Positions 7,530-14,174 of a DNA stretch of 21,773 nucleotides are shown here, in pieces. The stretch lies in contig CAOSZT010000003.1 of assembly GCA_948528155.1 (NCBI GenBank), positions 11,978-33,750 of the forward strand. The letters are read 5' to 3'. The DNA comes from an uncultured Clostridia bacterium (GTDB lineage Bacteria > Bacillota > Clostridia > TANB77 > CAG-508). The position numbers were made by a program, and so were the translations under genes. The number at the start of each line of letters is the position of its first letter. The stretch's first letter is position 1. The notes beneath the pieces were generated by a model. The model made no database searches and was not told the origin of the DNA. It was given only the letters and a program-made list of their open reading frames with translations.

Positions 7530-7558
7530 TTGACATACGGAACAAAGCATTGTATAAT
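7530..7558 (+). promoter_or_regulatory. Consensus promoter of the S10-spc ribosomal operon
   Basis: TTGACA (7530-7535) and TATAAT (7553-7558) both match the sigma-A consensus exactly, with a 17-bp spacer. The predicted start is near 7564-7566. It is the only strong promoter seen upstream of rpsJ and lies 31 bp downstream of the right target duplication of the MITE-like element. Confidence 0.92.
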
Positions 7559-7563
7559 ATATA

Positions 7564-7789
7564 AGCATGAAACAGGCGATGAAACTGAATGTGGCTACAT
7601 CACTTACGGAGATAAGGGATGGAGGGAACTTCAGTGGAGTATGTCATGGCAAAGACCAGGCGGTAGAAAAATCACTATCCCAAAATTATCATGCTTATAT
7701 TTTGGGTTTTAACAAAAGGTGTTTTGAAAACACCAGAGTGTGTTCTAACCTGCCCGATATTAAATATTATTTAAGGAGGGAAAATTACA
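7564..7789 (+). promoter_or_regulatory. Structured 5' leader of the ribosomal operon (candidate cis-regulatory RNA)
   Basis: The leader before rpsJ is about 225 nt and markedly richer in G than its surroundings. A 5'-terminal helix AGCATGA (7564-7570) pairs with TCATGCT (7689-7695); as DNA the inverted repeat is 12 bp (7559-7570 with 7689-7700). Enclosed are ACTGAA/TTCAGT (7584-7589 with 7630-7635) and an inner hairpin CATCACTTA/TAAGGGATG (7598-7606 with 7613-7621) with one A-G mismatch. Further on are a terminator-like hairpin (7679-7706) and the hairpin GGTGTTT/AAACACC (7718-7734). S10 operons are often autogenously controlled by L4, which is known in E. coli and reported for Bacillus. That makes a ribosomal-protein leader the leading hypothesis, but I recognise no described motif. 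Confidence 0.7.
7679..7710 (+). terminator. Possible attenuator hairpin in the rpsJ leader
   Basis: CCCAAAAT (7679-7686) pairs perfectly with ATTTTGGG (7699-7706) across a 12-nt loop and is followed by TTTT. The loop and 3' arm contain the 3' strand of the 5'-terminal leader helix (7689-7695, up to 7700), so the two folds should exclude each other. CCC at 7679-7681 can also pair within GGGAT (7616-7620). The T-tract is short, so termination strength is uncertain. Confidence 0.45.
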
Positions 7790-8116
7790 ATGGCAAACAC
7801 AACAGTTGTAACAAGTGAAAAAATAAGAATAAGATTAAAAGCTTATGACCATGTAGTTTTAGATCAGTCTGCTGAAAAGATAGTAGAAACAGCTAAAAAA
7901 ACAGGAGCAAAAGTTTCAGGTCCTATTCCATTACCAACACAAAAAGAAGTAGTAACAATATTACGTTCTCCACACAAATACAAAGATTCAAGAGAACAAT
8001 TTGAAATGAGAACACATAAAAGAGTTATTGACATTCTTTACCCATCACAAAAAACAGTTGATAGTCTAATGAAATTAGAATTACCAGCTGGTGTTGAAAT
8101 TGAGATTAAGTTATAA
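7790..8116 (+). CDS. rpsJ: 30S ribosomal protein S10
   Basis: A 108-residue S10 (uS10) of the 30S head, also the NusE partner of NusB in transcription antitermination. The family pattern is clear: KIRIRLKAYDHVVLDQSAEKIVETA, SGPIPLPTQK, the loop with SPHKYKDSREQFEMRTHKR, and the C-terminal strand LPAGVEIEIKL. AAGGAGGG lies 8-10 nt before the ATG. It is first in the operon, behind the long structured leader. The following 233-bp gap to rplC is unusual for this junction and carries hairpin repeats. Confidence 0.98.
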   Translation: MANTTVVTSEKIRIRLKAYDHVVLDQSAEKIVETAKKTGAKVSGPIPLPTQKEVVTILRSPHKYKDSREQFEMRTHKRVIDILYPSQKTVDSLMKLELPAGVEIEIKL

Positions 8117-8118
8117 GT

Positions 8119-8242
8119 TAAGTCAGTCTTCAAACGAATGTGAGTTAGAAATGACTTATACAACTGAACAATAGGAAAGTTGTAAACATTAGAAAAAACA
8201 AATTAACTTATAAATTATGAAAATAAACAAAAGTGAATTTGT
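8119..8242 (+). repeat. Hairpin repeat region between rpsJ and rplC (family A)
   Basis: Directly after the rpsJ stop, TAAGTCA (8119-8125) pairs with TGACTTA (8152-8158). A second hairpin follows: ACAACT (8160-8165) with AGTTGT (8178-8183), enclosing the 12-nt core GAACAATAGGAA. A degenerate repeat follows, in which ACAAATT (8198-8204) pairs with AATTTGT (8236-8242). Both units end in GTAAACATT and then TAGAAAA-like sequence. Similar cores recur after rplN, rpsN and rpsH. No coding sequence is seen in this gap. Confidence 0.65.
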
Positions 8243-8349
8243 AAACATTTTAGAAAATGTATACTGAAGCTGTAAAAATAAATTTAAACAGCATTAGCAA
8301 AACCAAGCTGGCAAATAAAAAAGTCAGCCAATAGTTAGGAGGAATAAAA

Positions 8350-8985
8350 ATGAAAAAAGGAATAATTGGAAGAAAAGTTGGAATGACACAAATATTTGAC
8401 GAAAAAGGAAACGTAATTCCAGTAACAGTTATAGAAGCTGGACCATGTGTAGTAGCACAAGTAAAAACAATAGAAACAGATGGATATGATGCACTACAAC
8501 TAGGATTTGGTGAGATAAAAGAAAAACACATAAACAAACCAGAAAAAGGACATTTTGCAAAGGCTAATCTTGAAGCGAAAAAACATTTAAGAGAATTCAG
8601 ATTAGAAACAGTTGAAGGAGTAAAAGTAGGAGACGAAGTAAAAGCAGATGTATTCGAAGCTGGAGAAAAAGTAGATGTTCAAGGAATATCAAAAGGAAAA
8701 GGATTCCAAGGTGTTATAAAAAGACATGGACAACATAGAGGGCCAATGGGACATGGTTCAATGTATCATAGAAGACCAGGTTCAATGGGAGCATGTTCAA
8801 CACCAAGTAGAGTATTTAAAGGTAAAAAACTGCCAGGACATATGGGAAGAGTTACAATTACAATACAAAACTTAGATGTAGTAAAAGTAGATATGGATAA
8901 AAATGTAATATTATTAAAAGGTAGTGTTCCAGGAGCAAAAGGATCTATCTTAAAAATAAAATCAGCTGTAAAGGCTACTAAATAG
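8350..8985 (+). CDS. rplC: 50S ribosomal protein L3
   Basis: L3 (uL3), 211 residues, an early-assembling 23S rRNA-binding protein near the peptidyl transferase centre. It begins with MKKGIIGRKVGMTQIFDEKG, as is usual for the family. The central extended loop reads RHGQHRGPMGHGSMYHRRPG and continues with TPSRVFKGKKLPGHMG, which reaches into the ribosome core. The Gln that is methylated in the E. coli loop is not present; this is common in Gram-positive sequences. TAGGAGG lies 7-8 nt before the ATG. It ends 19 bp before rplD. Confidence 0.98.
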   Translation: MKKGIIGRKVGMTQIFDEKGNVIPVTVIEAGPCVVAQVKTIETDGYDALQLGFGEIKEKHINKPEKGHFAKANLEAKKHLREFRLETVEGVKVGDEVKADVFEAGEKVDVQGISKGKGFQGVIKRHGQHRGPMGHGSMYHRRPGSMGACSTPSRVFKGKKLPGHMGRVTITIQNLDVVKVDMDKNVILLKGSVPGAKGSILKIKSAVKATK

Positions 8986-9004
8986 AGGAAGGAGGAAATA
9001 CAAA

Positions 9005-9628
9005 ATGCCAAAAATAGATGTATATGATATAAAAGGGAAAAAAGTAAGTGATGTTGAATTAGCTGAAAATATATTTGGAATTGAACCAAATGAAAACATA
9101 GTACATAGTGTTTTAGTAAACTATTTAGCTAATCAAAGACAAGGTACACAAAGTACAAAAACAAGAGCAGAAGTACGTGGTGGTGGAAGAAAACCATGGA
9201 GACAAAAAGGAACAGGTAGAGCAAGACAAGGAAGTATTAGAGCTCCACAATGGGTAAAAGGTGGTATAGCTTTAGGACCAAAACCTCGTTCATATAAATA
9301 TACTGTTAATAAAAAAGAAAGAAGATTAGCAATAAAATCATTATTAAGTTCTAAAGTGTTAGAAAAACAATTAACAGTTGTTGATAAATTAGAATTATCA
9401 GAAATTAAAACAAAAACAATGGTAAAAGCGTTGGCAGATTTAAAAGTTGAAGGAAAAACATTAATTATTTTAGCAGAAAAGAATCAAAACGTTTTTATGT
9501 CAGCAAGAAACATTGAAGGAGTTAAAACAATTTTATTAAATAATATAAATGTATATGATTTATTAAAATACAATAACTTAGTTTTACCTCTAGAAACTGT
9601 TAAAAAAATTGAGGAGGTGTATGCATAA
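9005..9628 (+). CDS. rplD: 50S ribosomal protein L4
   Basis: L4 (uL4), 207 residues, lines the peptide exit tunnel. In E. coli it also represses its own operon by binding the S10 leader. The long tunnel loop is evident: STKTRAEVRGGGRKPWRQKG, then GTGRARQGSIRAPQWVKGG. The C-terminal alpha/beta domain includes LADLKVEGKTLIILAEKN and NVYDLLKYNNLVLP. The SD is GGAAGGAGG, 8-9 nt upstream of the ATG. Its TAA overlaps the rplW start (TAATG) by 1 nt, so the two genes are translationally coupled. It is the candidate ligand for the leader upstream of rpsJ. Confidence 0.98.
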   Translation: MPKIDVYDIKGKKVSDVELAENIFGIEPNENIVHSVLVNYLANQRQGTQSTKTRAEVRGGGRKPWRQKGTGRARQGSIRAPQWVKGGIALGPKPRSYKYTVNKKERRLAIKSLLSSKVLEKQLTVVDKLELSEIKTKTMVKALADLKVEGKTLIILAEKNQNVFMSARNIEGVKTILLNNINVYDLLKYNNLVLPLETVKKIEEVYA

Positions 9629-9975
9629 TGATAGCAGAAGAAATTATTATTGCACCAGTTGTTACTGAAAAAAGTAATGATGAATTACAACAAGGAAAAT
9701 ATACATTTAAAGTAAATAAAAATGCTACAAAAGTTGAAATAGCAAATGCTGTTGAAAAACTTTTTGAAGTAAAAGTATTAAAAGTAAACACAATGACAGT
9801 AAAAGGAAAGAAAAAAAGAGTTGGATACCATGTAGGAAAAACTTCAGATTGGAAAAAAGCTATAGTTACAATAGATACAAATCCAGGTGAAGCTTCATAC
9901 TTAACTAAAGGTGGAAAACAAACTAAAGCTACTAAAAAATATAAAGATTCTATTGATGAATTTATGGGAGCTTAA
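9628..9975 (+). CDS. rplW: 50S ribosomal protein L23
   Basis: L23 (uL23), 115 residues, sits at the tunnel exit and docks trigger factor and SRP. It shows the typical opening IIIAPVVTEKS and the central YTFKVNKNATKVEIANAVEK. It ends with a basic Gly/Lys-rich tail, KGGKQTKATKKYKDSIDEF, of the kind found in clostridial homologues and somewhat longer than in many bacteria. The ATG overlaps the rplD stop by one base, and GGAGG within the rplD end provides the SD. A small GTG-initiated ORF begins 2 nt after its stop. Confidence 0.98.
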   Translation: MIAEEIIIAPVVTEKSNDELQQGKYTFKVNKNATKVEIANAVEKLFEVKVLKVNTMTVKGKKKRVGYHVGKTSDWKKAIVTIDTNPGEASYLTKGGKQTKATKKYKDSIDEFMGA

Positions 9976-9977
9976 TT

Positions 9978-10139
9978 GTGAGTTATAAAGAAGATAAAAA
10001 ACAATGGGAAGAGAACCATAATATTAAAATAGGTTACATAGGTAATATCAAACCTATAAAAAAGATGACATTAATGGAAGCTTTAGAAGAACTTCATAAA
10101 AAACACATTCAAGAAAAAGAACGAGAAGTAAGAGAATAG
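9978..10139 (+). CDS. Putative small protein (53 aa) between rplW and rplB
   Basis: A GTG-initiated frame starts 2 nt after the rplW stop, with GGGAG at 9966-9970 seven nt upstream, and ends with TAG at 10137-10139. The predicted product is highly charged. It begins with MSYKEDKKQWEENHNIKIGY and ends in an amphipathic helix, MTLMEALEELHKKHIQEKE. I do not recognise a family, and no gene is normally found between rplW and rplB. Codon use resembles the neighbours. After its stop, a different frame (10100-10240) continues with a similar charged, coiled-coil-like sequence (LILGKYPENKEYLQ, then MEQEKIHKRKGENK). This could mean a longer ancestral gene broken by a frameshift. It could be a real small accessory protein or a decaying remnant. 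Confidence 0.5.
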   Translation: MSYKEDKKQWEENHNIKIGYIGNIKPIKKMTLMEALEELHKKHIQEKEREVRE

Positions 10140-10230
10140 TAGAATTAATATTGGGAAAATACCCAGAAAATAAAGAATATCTGCAAATGGAGCAGGAAAA
10201 AATCCATAAAAGAAAAGGAGAGAATAAAAA

Positions 10231-11058
10231 ATGGGAATGAAACATTTTAAACCATATACACCATCAAGAAGAAACATGACAGTTTCTGACTTTTCAGAAA
10301 TAACAAAGAAAACACCAGAAAAATCTTTGTTAGCTAAAAAGAAAGAAAAAGCAGGAAGAAATAGTTATGGTAGAATAACAGTAAGACATCAAGGTGGAGG
10401 AAACAGACAAAAATATAGAATAATAGATTTTAAAAGAAAAAAAGATAACATGGAAGCAACTGTTATAGGTATAGAATATGATCCAAATAGAAGTGCCAAT
10501 ATAGCATTAATCCAATATGAAGATGGAGAAAAAGCATACATAATTGCACCACAAGGTTTAACAGATGGAGATAAAGTTATATCAGGAGAAAGTGTTGATA
10601 TAAAAGCAGGAAACTGTATGCCAATAAATAATATACCAGTAGGTACTTTAGTACACAATGTAGAATTAAATCCAGGACAAGGTGGAAAATTAGTTAGAAC
10701 TGCAGGACAAAGTGCTCAATTAATGGCTAAAGAAGGAAAATATGCAACATTAAGATTACCATCAGGAGAAATGAGAAAAGTATTAGCAAATTGTAGAGCA
10801 ACAGTAGGTGTAATAGGAAATTCAGACCATGAAAATGTTAAAATAGGTAAAGCTGGTAGAAAACGTCATATGGGATGGAGACCAGAAGTTAGAGGATCTG
10901 TAATGAACCCAGTAGATCACCCACATGGTGGTGGTGAAGGTAGAGCACCAGTAGGACACGCAGGACCAATGACACCTTGGGGTAAACCAGCACTTGGATA
11001 TAAAACAAGAAATAAAAAGAAACAATCTAATAAATTTATTGTTAAGAGAAGAAAATAA
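10231..11058 (+). CDS. rplB: 50S ribosomal protein L2
   Basis: L2 (uL2), 275 residues, binds 23S rRNA domain IV, supports subunit joining and lies near the peptidyl transferase centre. The N-terminal KHFKPYTPSRR, the OB-like and SH3-like core (GRITVRHQGGGNRQKYRIID) and the C-terminal MNPVDHPHGGGEGR are all present. The conserved His of the last motif is residue 230. The start at 10231 is supported by AAAGGAGAG upstream; a second ATG two codons later (10237) is also possible but farther from the SD. The 255-bp gap before it holds the 53-residue ORF. Confidence 0.98.
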   Translation: MGMKHFKPYTPSRRNMTVSDFSEITKKTPEKSLLAKKKEKAGRNSYGRITVRHQGGGNRQKYRIIDFKRKKDNMEATVIGIEYDPNRSANIALIQYEDGEKAYIIAPQGLTDGDKVISGESVDIKAGNCMPINNIPVGTLVHNVELNPGQGGKLVRTAGQSAQLMAKEGKYATLRLPSGEMRKVLANCRATVGVIGNSDHENVKIGKAGRKRHMGWRPEVRGSVMNPVDHPHGGGEGRAPVGHAGPMTPWGKPALGYKTRNKKKQSNKFIVKRRK

Positions 11059-11109
11059 TTATTATATACAAAAAGCATCATAACATATGGAAGTAAAATA
11101 AATTTCTGT

Positions 11110-11151
11110 GATTTGGCAGACGAAATTTTTGAAAAAAATTTTGGATGACGA
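11110..11151 (+). repeat. Family B hairpin element upstream of rpsS
   Basis: GATTTGGCAGAC (11110-11121) leads into a hairpin whose stem is CGAAATTTTT (11121-11130) with AAAAATTTTG (11134-11143), a 3-nt loop and one G-T pair. It is followed by GATGACGATA, and the SD of rpsS comes 25 nt later. The same flanks (GATTTGGCAGAC and ATGACGAT) with a different stem recur upstream of rplR. The flanks can extend the helix with G-A mismatches. Confidence 0.6.
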
Positions 11152-11187
11152 TAAGCAGAAAGAAATGAAGCGAAAGGAGGACATATA

Positions 11188-11469
11188 ATGTCTAGATCAA
11201 GCAAGAAAAAACCATTTGTTCAAGAAAAACTATTACAAAGAATAGAAAAAATGAATGAAACAGGAGATAAAGAAGTTTTAAAAACATGGTCAAGAGCATC
11301 AACAATATATCCACAAATGGTAGGTCATACAATAGCTGTACATGATGGAAGAAAACACGTTCCAGTATATATAGCAGAAGAAATGATCGGTCACAAACTA
11401 GGTGAATTTGCTCCAACAAGAACATTTAAGGGTCATGCAGGAGATAAGAAAACAAATGTAAAAAAATAA
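11188..11469 (+). CDS. rpsS: 30S ribosomal protein S19
   Basis: S19 (uS19), 93 residues, a 30S head protein that forms a complex with S13 near the A-site tRNA. It shows the family sequence MSRSSKKKPFVQEKLLQRIE, then TWSRASTIYPQMVGHTIAVHDGRKHVPVYI, which I split here as TWSRASTIYPQMVGHTIAV and HDGRKHVPVYI, and ends with GEFAPTRTFKGHAGDKKT. AAAGGAGG lies about 7 nt before the ATG. The 129-bp gap after rplB contains a family B hairpin. Confidence 0.97.
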   Translation: MSRSSKKKPFVQEKLLQRIEKMNETGDKEVLKTWSRASTIYPQMVGHTIAVHDGRKHVPVYIAEEMIGHKLGEFAPTRTFKGHAGDKKTNVKK

Positions 11470-11501
11470 AATCAGAGGTCGGAAGAAGGAGGTAAGAAAA
11501 A

Positions 11502-11855
11502 GTGGAAGAAACATTAGTAAATGAAGCTAAAGCAACACTTAAATTTGCAAGAATATCTGCAAGAAAAGTAAAAATAGTAGCAGACTTAATAAAAGGTAAA
11601 GATATAGATGAAGCTATTTCAATAGTAAAATTTACACCAAAAGTAGCTTCAGAAATGATAGAGAAATTATTAAAATCAGCTATAGCAAATGCTGAAAATA
11701 ATCATGGAATGAAACATGAAAGTTTATATGTTGCTGAAATATTTGCAAATCAAGGACCAACACTAAAAAGAATAAGACCAGCAGCAAAAGGTTCAGCAGT
11801 GAGAATAAGAAAAAGAACAAGTCATATTACGATAGTTCTAAAGGAGAAAAAATAA
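11502..11855 (+). CDS. rplV: 50S ribosomal protein L22 (GTG start)
   Basis: L22 (uL22), 117 residues, binds all six 23S domains and lines the exit tunnel with its beta-hairpin. Recognisable parts are ATLKFARISARKVKIVADLI at the N-terminus, SAIANAENNHGM in the middle and the tunnel hairpin LKRIRPAAKGSAVRIRKRTS near the C-terminus. The initiator is GTG at 11502, with AAGGAGG at 11487-11493 placed 8 nt upstream. No ATG occurs in frame near the expected N-terminus, so the GTG is well supported. The gap to rpsS is 32 bp and to rpsC is 27 bp. Confidence 0.97.
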   Translation: MEETLVNEAKATLKFARISARKVKIVADLIKGKDIDEAISIVKFTPKVASEMIEKLLKSAIANAENNHGMKHESLYVAEIFANQGPTLKRIRPAAKGSAVRIRKRTSHITIVLKEKK

Positions 11856-11882
11856 TAAAAGAAAAGGAGGCTTAATTTAACA

Positions 11883-12539
11883 ATGGGTCAAAAAGTACAT
11901 CCAACAGGAGCAAGAGTTGGTATAATAAGAGATTGGAACTCTAAATGGTATGCAGACTCTAAAAATTTTGCAGATTATTTAGTAGAAGACCAAAAAATTC
12001 GTAAATTTTTAAAGAAAAAATTATATATTGCTGGAATTTCTAAAATAGAAATTGAAAGAACAGCAAAAATGGTAAAAATTAATTTATACACAGCTAAACC
12101 AGGAATAGTAATTGGTAAAGGTGGAGCTGGTGTAGAAACAATAAAAACAGAAGTTAGCAAATTAATAGAAAAAGATGTTAACTTAAACATAATAGAAGTA
12201 AAAAATATAGATACAGATGCACAATTAGTTGCAGAAAATATTGCAGGACAATTAGAAAGAAGAATTTCATTTAGAAGAGCTATGAAACAATGTATGCAAA
12301 AAGCTACAAAGGCAGGAGCATTAGGAATAAAGACAGCTGTATCAGGAAGATTAGGTGGAGCTGATATGGCTAGAACAGAATTTTACAAAGAAGGAAATAT
12401 TCCACTACAAACATTAAGAGCAGACATAGACTATGGATTTGCAGAAGCAGATACAACATATGGAAAAATCGGTGTAAAAGTATGGATTTATAAAGGTGAA
12501 ATTCTTCCAAGTAAGAAAATGGAAGGAGGAGAGCAATAA
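11883..12539 (+). CDS. rpsC: 30S ribosomal protein S3
   Basis: S3 (uS3), 218 residues, lines the mRNA entry channel of the 30S subunit. It starts MGQKVHPTGARVGIIRDWNS as in the family. It contains a KH domain with the GKGG loop at residues 78-81 (PGIVIGKGGAGVE). The C-terminal domain has AGALGIKTAVSGRLGGADMA and DIDYGFAEADTTYGKIGVKV. AAAGGAGG is placed about 9 nt before the ATG. The stop overlaps the rplP start by 1 nt (TAATG). Confidence 0.98.
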   Translation: MGQKVHPTGARVGIIRDWNSKWYADSKNFADYLVEDQKIRKFLKKKLYIAGISKIEIERTAKMVKINLYTAKPGIVIGKGGAGVETIKTEVSKLIEKDVNLNIIEVKNIDTDAQLVAENIAGQLERRISFRRAMKQCMQKATKAGALGIKTAVSGRLGGADMARTEFYKEGNIPLQTLRADIDYGFAEADTTYGKIGVKVWIYKGEILPSKKMEGGEQ

Positions 12540-12982
12540 TGCCATTAATGCCAAAAAGAACAAAACATAGAAAAGTACAAAAAGGTAGAATGAGAGGAAA
12601 AGCAACAAGAGGAAATAAAGTTACAGAAGGAGAATATGGAATACAAGCTGTAACAGCAGGATTAATAACAAGTAATCAAATTGAAGCAGCCAGAATTGCT
12701 ATGACTCGTTATATAAAAAGAGGAGGTAAAGTTTGGATAAAAATATTCCCAGACAAACCAATAACTTCTAAGCCAATCGGTACTCGTATGGGTAAAGGTA
12801 AAGGTGCTCCAGAATACTGGGTAGCTGTTGTAAAACCAGGAAGAGTAATGTTTGAAATATCAGGTGTATCAGAAGAAATAGCTAGAGAAGCTCTTAGATT
12901 AGCAATGAATAAACTACCTAATAAAACAAAATTCGTTGCCAGAGAAACTGAAAAGGTAGGTGAAAATGATGAAGATAGATAA
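12539..12982 (+). CDS. rplP: 50S ribosomal protein L16
   Basis: L16 (uL16), 147 residues, helps position A-site tRNA. It has MPKRTKHRKVQKGRMRGKAT at its N-terminus and the conserved core YIKRGGKVWIKIFPDKPIT, then GTRMGKGKGAPEYWVAVVKP. AGGAGGAG, inside the end of rpsC, serves as SD for the ATG at 12539. The C-terminal tail (ETEKVGENDEDR) is a few residues longer than in many homologues, because the coding sequence runs into rpmC. The two genes overlap by 14 bp with the preferred rpmC start. Confidence 0.97.
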   Translation: MPLMPKRTKHRKVQKGRMRGKATRGNKVTEGEYGIQAVTAGLITSNQIEAARIAMTRYIKRGGKVWIKIFPDKPITSKPIGTRMGKGKGAPEYWVAVVKPGRVMFEISGVSEEIAREALRLAMNKLPNKTKFVARETEKVGENDEDR

Positions 12983-13172
12983 AATAAGAGAAATGTCTTC
13001 ACCAGATTTAGAGAAAGAATTAGGTGAACTAAAATCAGAATTATTTAAATTAAAATTTAGTTTAGCTACAAATGGACTAGAAAATACTAGTAAAATAAAA
13101 GAAGTTAGAAGAGATATAGCTAAAATAAATACAATATTAACAGAAAGAAAAATAGCAGAAGCAAAAGCATAA
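12969..13172 (+). CDS. rpmC: 50S ribosomal protein L29
   Basis: L29 (uL29), 67 residues, a two-helix antiparallel protein near the tunnel exit beside L23. The sequence MKIDKIREMSSPDLEKELGE followed by LKFSLATNGLENTSKIKEVR is typical. The start is ambiguous. GTG at 12960, ATG at 12966 and ATG at 12969 are all in frame. The AAGGTAGG element ends at 12960, which gives spacings of 5 nt and 8 nt to the two ATGs. The 12969 start also gives the family-like N-terminus, so it is preferred. The overlap with rplP implies translational coupling. Confidence 0.93.
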   Translation: MKIDKIREMSSPDLEKELGELKSELFKLKFSLATNGLENTSKIKEVRRDIAKINTILTERKIAEAKA

Positions 13173-13198
13173 TAAAATATAAAAAGGGAGGATTCAGA

Positions 13199-13462
13199 AT
13201 GGAAGAAAGAAATCTTCGTAAAACTATGACTGGAATTGTAATATCTGACAAAATGGACAAGACAATAGTTGTAGCAGTTGAAACTAGTGTTAGACATGAT
13301 GTGTATGGAAAAACTGTAAAAAGAACATATAAATTAAAAGCACATGATGAAAACAATGAGTGTCATGAAGGAGACAAAGTTGAAGTTATGGAAACAAGAC
13401 CACTTTCTAAAGATAAAAGGTGGAGAGTTGTTAAAGTTATAGAAAAAGCAATTGTAAAATAA
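13199..13462 (+). CDS. rpsQ: 30S ribosomal protein S17
   Basis: S17 (uS17), 87 residues, an OB-fold primary-binding protein of the 30S body that contacts 16S helices 7 and 11. The sequence LRKTMTGIVISDKMDKTIVV at the N-terminus, the KTVKRTYKLKAHDENNECHE loop and ETRPLSKDKRWRVVKVIEKA at the C-terminus match the family. GGGAGG lies about 8 nt upstream of the ATG. It is 26 bp after rpmC and 62 bp before rplN. Confidence 0.98.
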   Translation: MEERNLRKTMTGIVISDKMDKTIVVAVETSVRHDVYGKTVKRTYKLKAHDENNECHEGDKVEVMETRPLSKDKRWRVVKVIEKAIVK

Positions 13463-13524
13463 AAATTATAGAAAAATAAACAAATTGTATTATAATGAAC
13501 AAATAGAAGGGAGGAAAACATAAA

Positions 13525-13893
13525 ATGATACAACAACAAACAATATTAAAAGTAGCAGACAACACAGGAGCAAGAGAAATTATGTGTATTAGATGTTTAG
13601 GTGGTTCATTTAGAAAAACATCTAATATAGGAGATGTAATAGTTGCTTCAGTCAAATCAGCAACACCAGGAGGAGTTGTAAAAAAAGGAGATGTTGTAAA
13701 AGCTGTTATAGTAAGATCTAAAAAAGGATTAAGAAGACCAGATGGTTCATATATAAGATTTGACGAAAATGCTGCTGTAATAATAAAAGAGGATAAAACA
13801 CCAAAAGGAACACGTATATTTGGACCAGTTGCAAGAGAATTAAGAGAAAAAGACTATATGAAAATTTTATCTCTAGCTCCAGAGGTTCTTTAA
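13525..13893 (+). CDS. rplN: 50S ribosomal protein L14
   Basis: L14 (uL14), 122 residues, the most conserved length for the family. It forms inter-subunit bridges and is the binding site of the silencing factor RsfS. Diagnostic stretches are LKVADNTGAREIMCIRCLGG, PGGVVKKGDVVKAVIVRSKK and the C-terminal GTRIFGPVARELREKDYMKI. AAGGGAGG lies before the ATG with a 10-nt spacer. Its stop codon forms the first bases of a hairpin that begins a 78-bp tandem repeat. Confidence 0.98.
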   Translation: MIQQQTILKVADNTGAREIMCIRCLGGSFRKTSNIGDVIVASVKSATPGGVVKKGDVVKAVIVRSKKGLRRPDGSYIRFDENAAVIIKEDKTPKGTRIFGPVARELREKDYMKILSLAPEVL

Positions 13894-14034
13894 GCCGTTA
13901 GCGAGGAACGAGCTTTATGGATTAAAGATACAAATGAGCAAAGCGAATTTGTAAACAGAAAAGTTATATAAGCCGTTAGTGAGGAACGAGCTTTACGGAT
14001 TAAAGATACAAATGAGCAAAGCGAATTTGTAAAC
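13892..14034 (+). repeat. 78-bp tandem repeat with two hairpins per unit (family A) between rplN and rplX
   Basis: Two units start at 13892 and 13970. Over about 65 bp they differ at only two bases (tagcgagg/tagtgagg and tatgg/tacgg). Each unit has a hairpin AAGCCGTT/AACGAGCTT with one bulged A, then a spacer, then ACAAAT/ATTTGT (13930-13952 and 14008-14030) enclosing GAGCAAAGCGA. That inner core can form tandem G-A pairs and a GC/GC closing step. The first hairpin includes the last two bases of the rplN stop codon. Nothing here is coding. Confidence 0.85.
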
Positions 14035-14174
14035 CCTAGAAAGAGAATTAAGACATTAATATTTTATGAATGAAAAATATAAAAACTAAAAGATATTAAT
14101 GAATAGTTTTATATAAGTTGAAAAAATAAATGTTAAAGATACAAAAAATATCAAATGAAGGGAGGCAATCTCTA

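Noticed and set aside
7616..7637. G-quadruplex in the rpsJ leader (GGGATGGAGGG...GTGG)
   Set aside because: It could form at most a two-tier quadruplex with uneven loops; ordinary hairpins explain the same bases better.
7530..7818. Two overlapping ORFs (60 and 83 codons) in the rpsJ leader
   Set aside because: Neither has a ribosome-binding site. One begins inside the -35 box and the other at the transcript start, and both cover the structured RNA; the second overlaps rpsJ out of frame.
13485..13500. Internal promoter upstream of rplN (TATAAT at 13491-13496)
   Set aside because: No -35-like sequence occurs 16-18 bp upstream, and such hexamers are expected by chance at this A+T content.
13892..14034. 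CRISPR-like repeat-spacer array
   Set aside because: There are only two tandem units of 78 bp without unique spacers, and no cas gene is nearby; it is a tandem duplication of hairpins.
14130..14174. Longer L24 N-terminus starting at 14130
   Set aside because: No SD, and the encoded residues are unlike L24; the ATG at 14175 follows GGGAGG and gives the family N-terminus.
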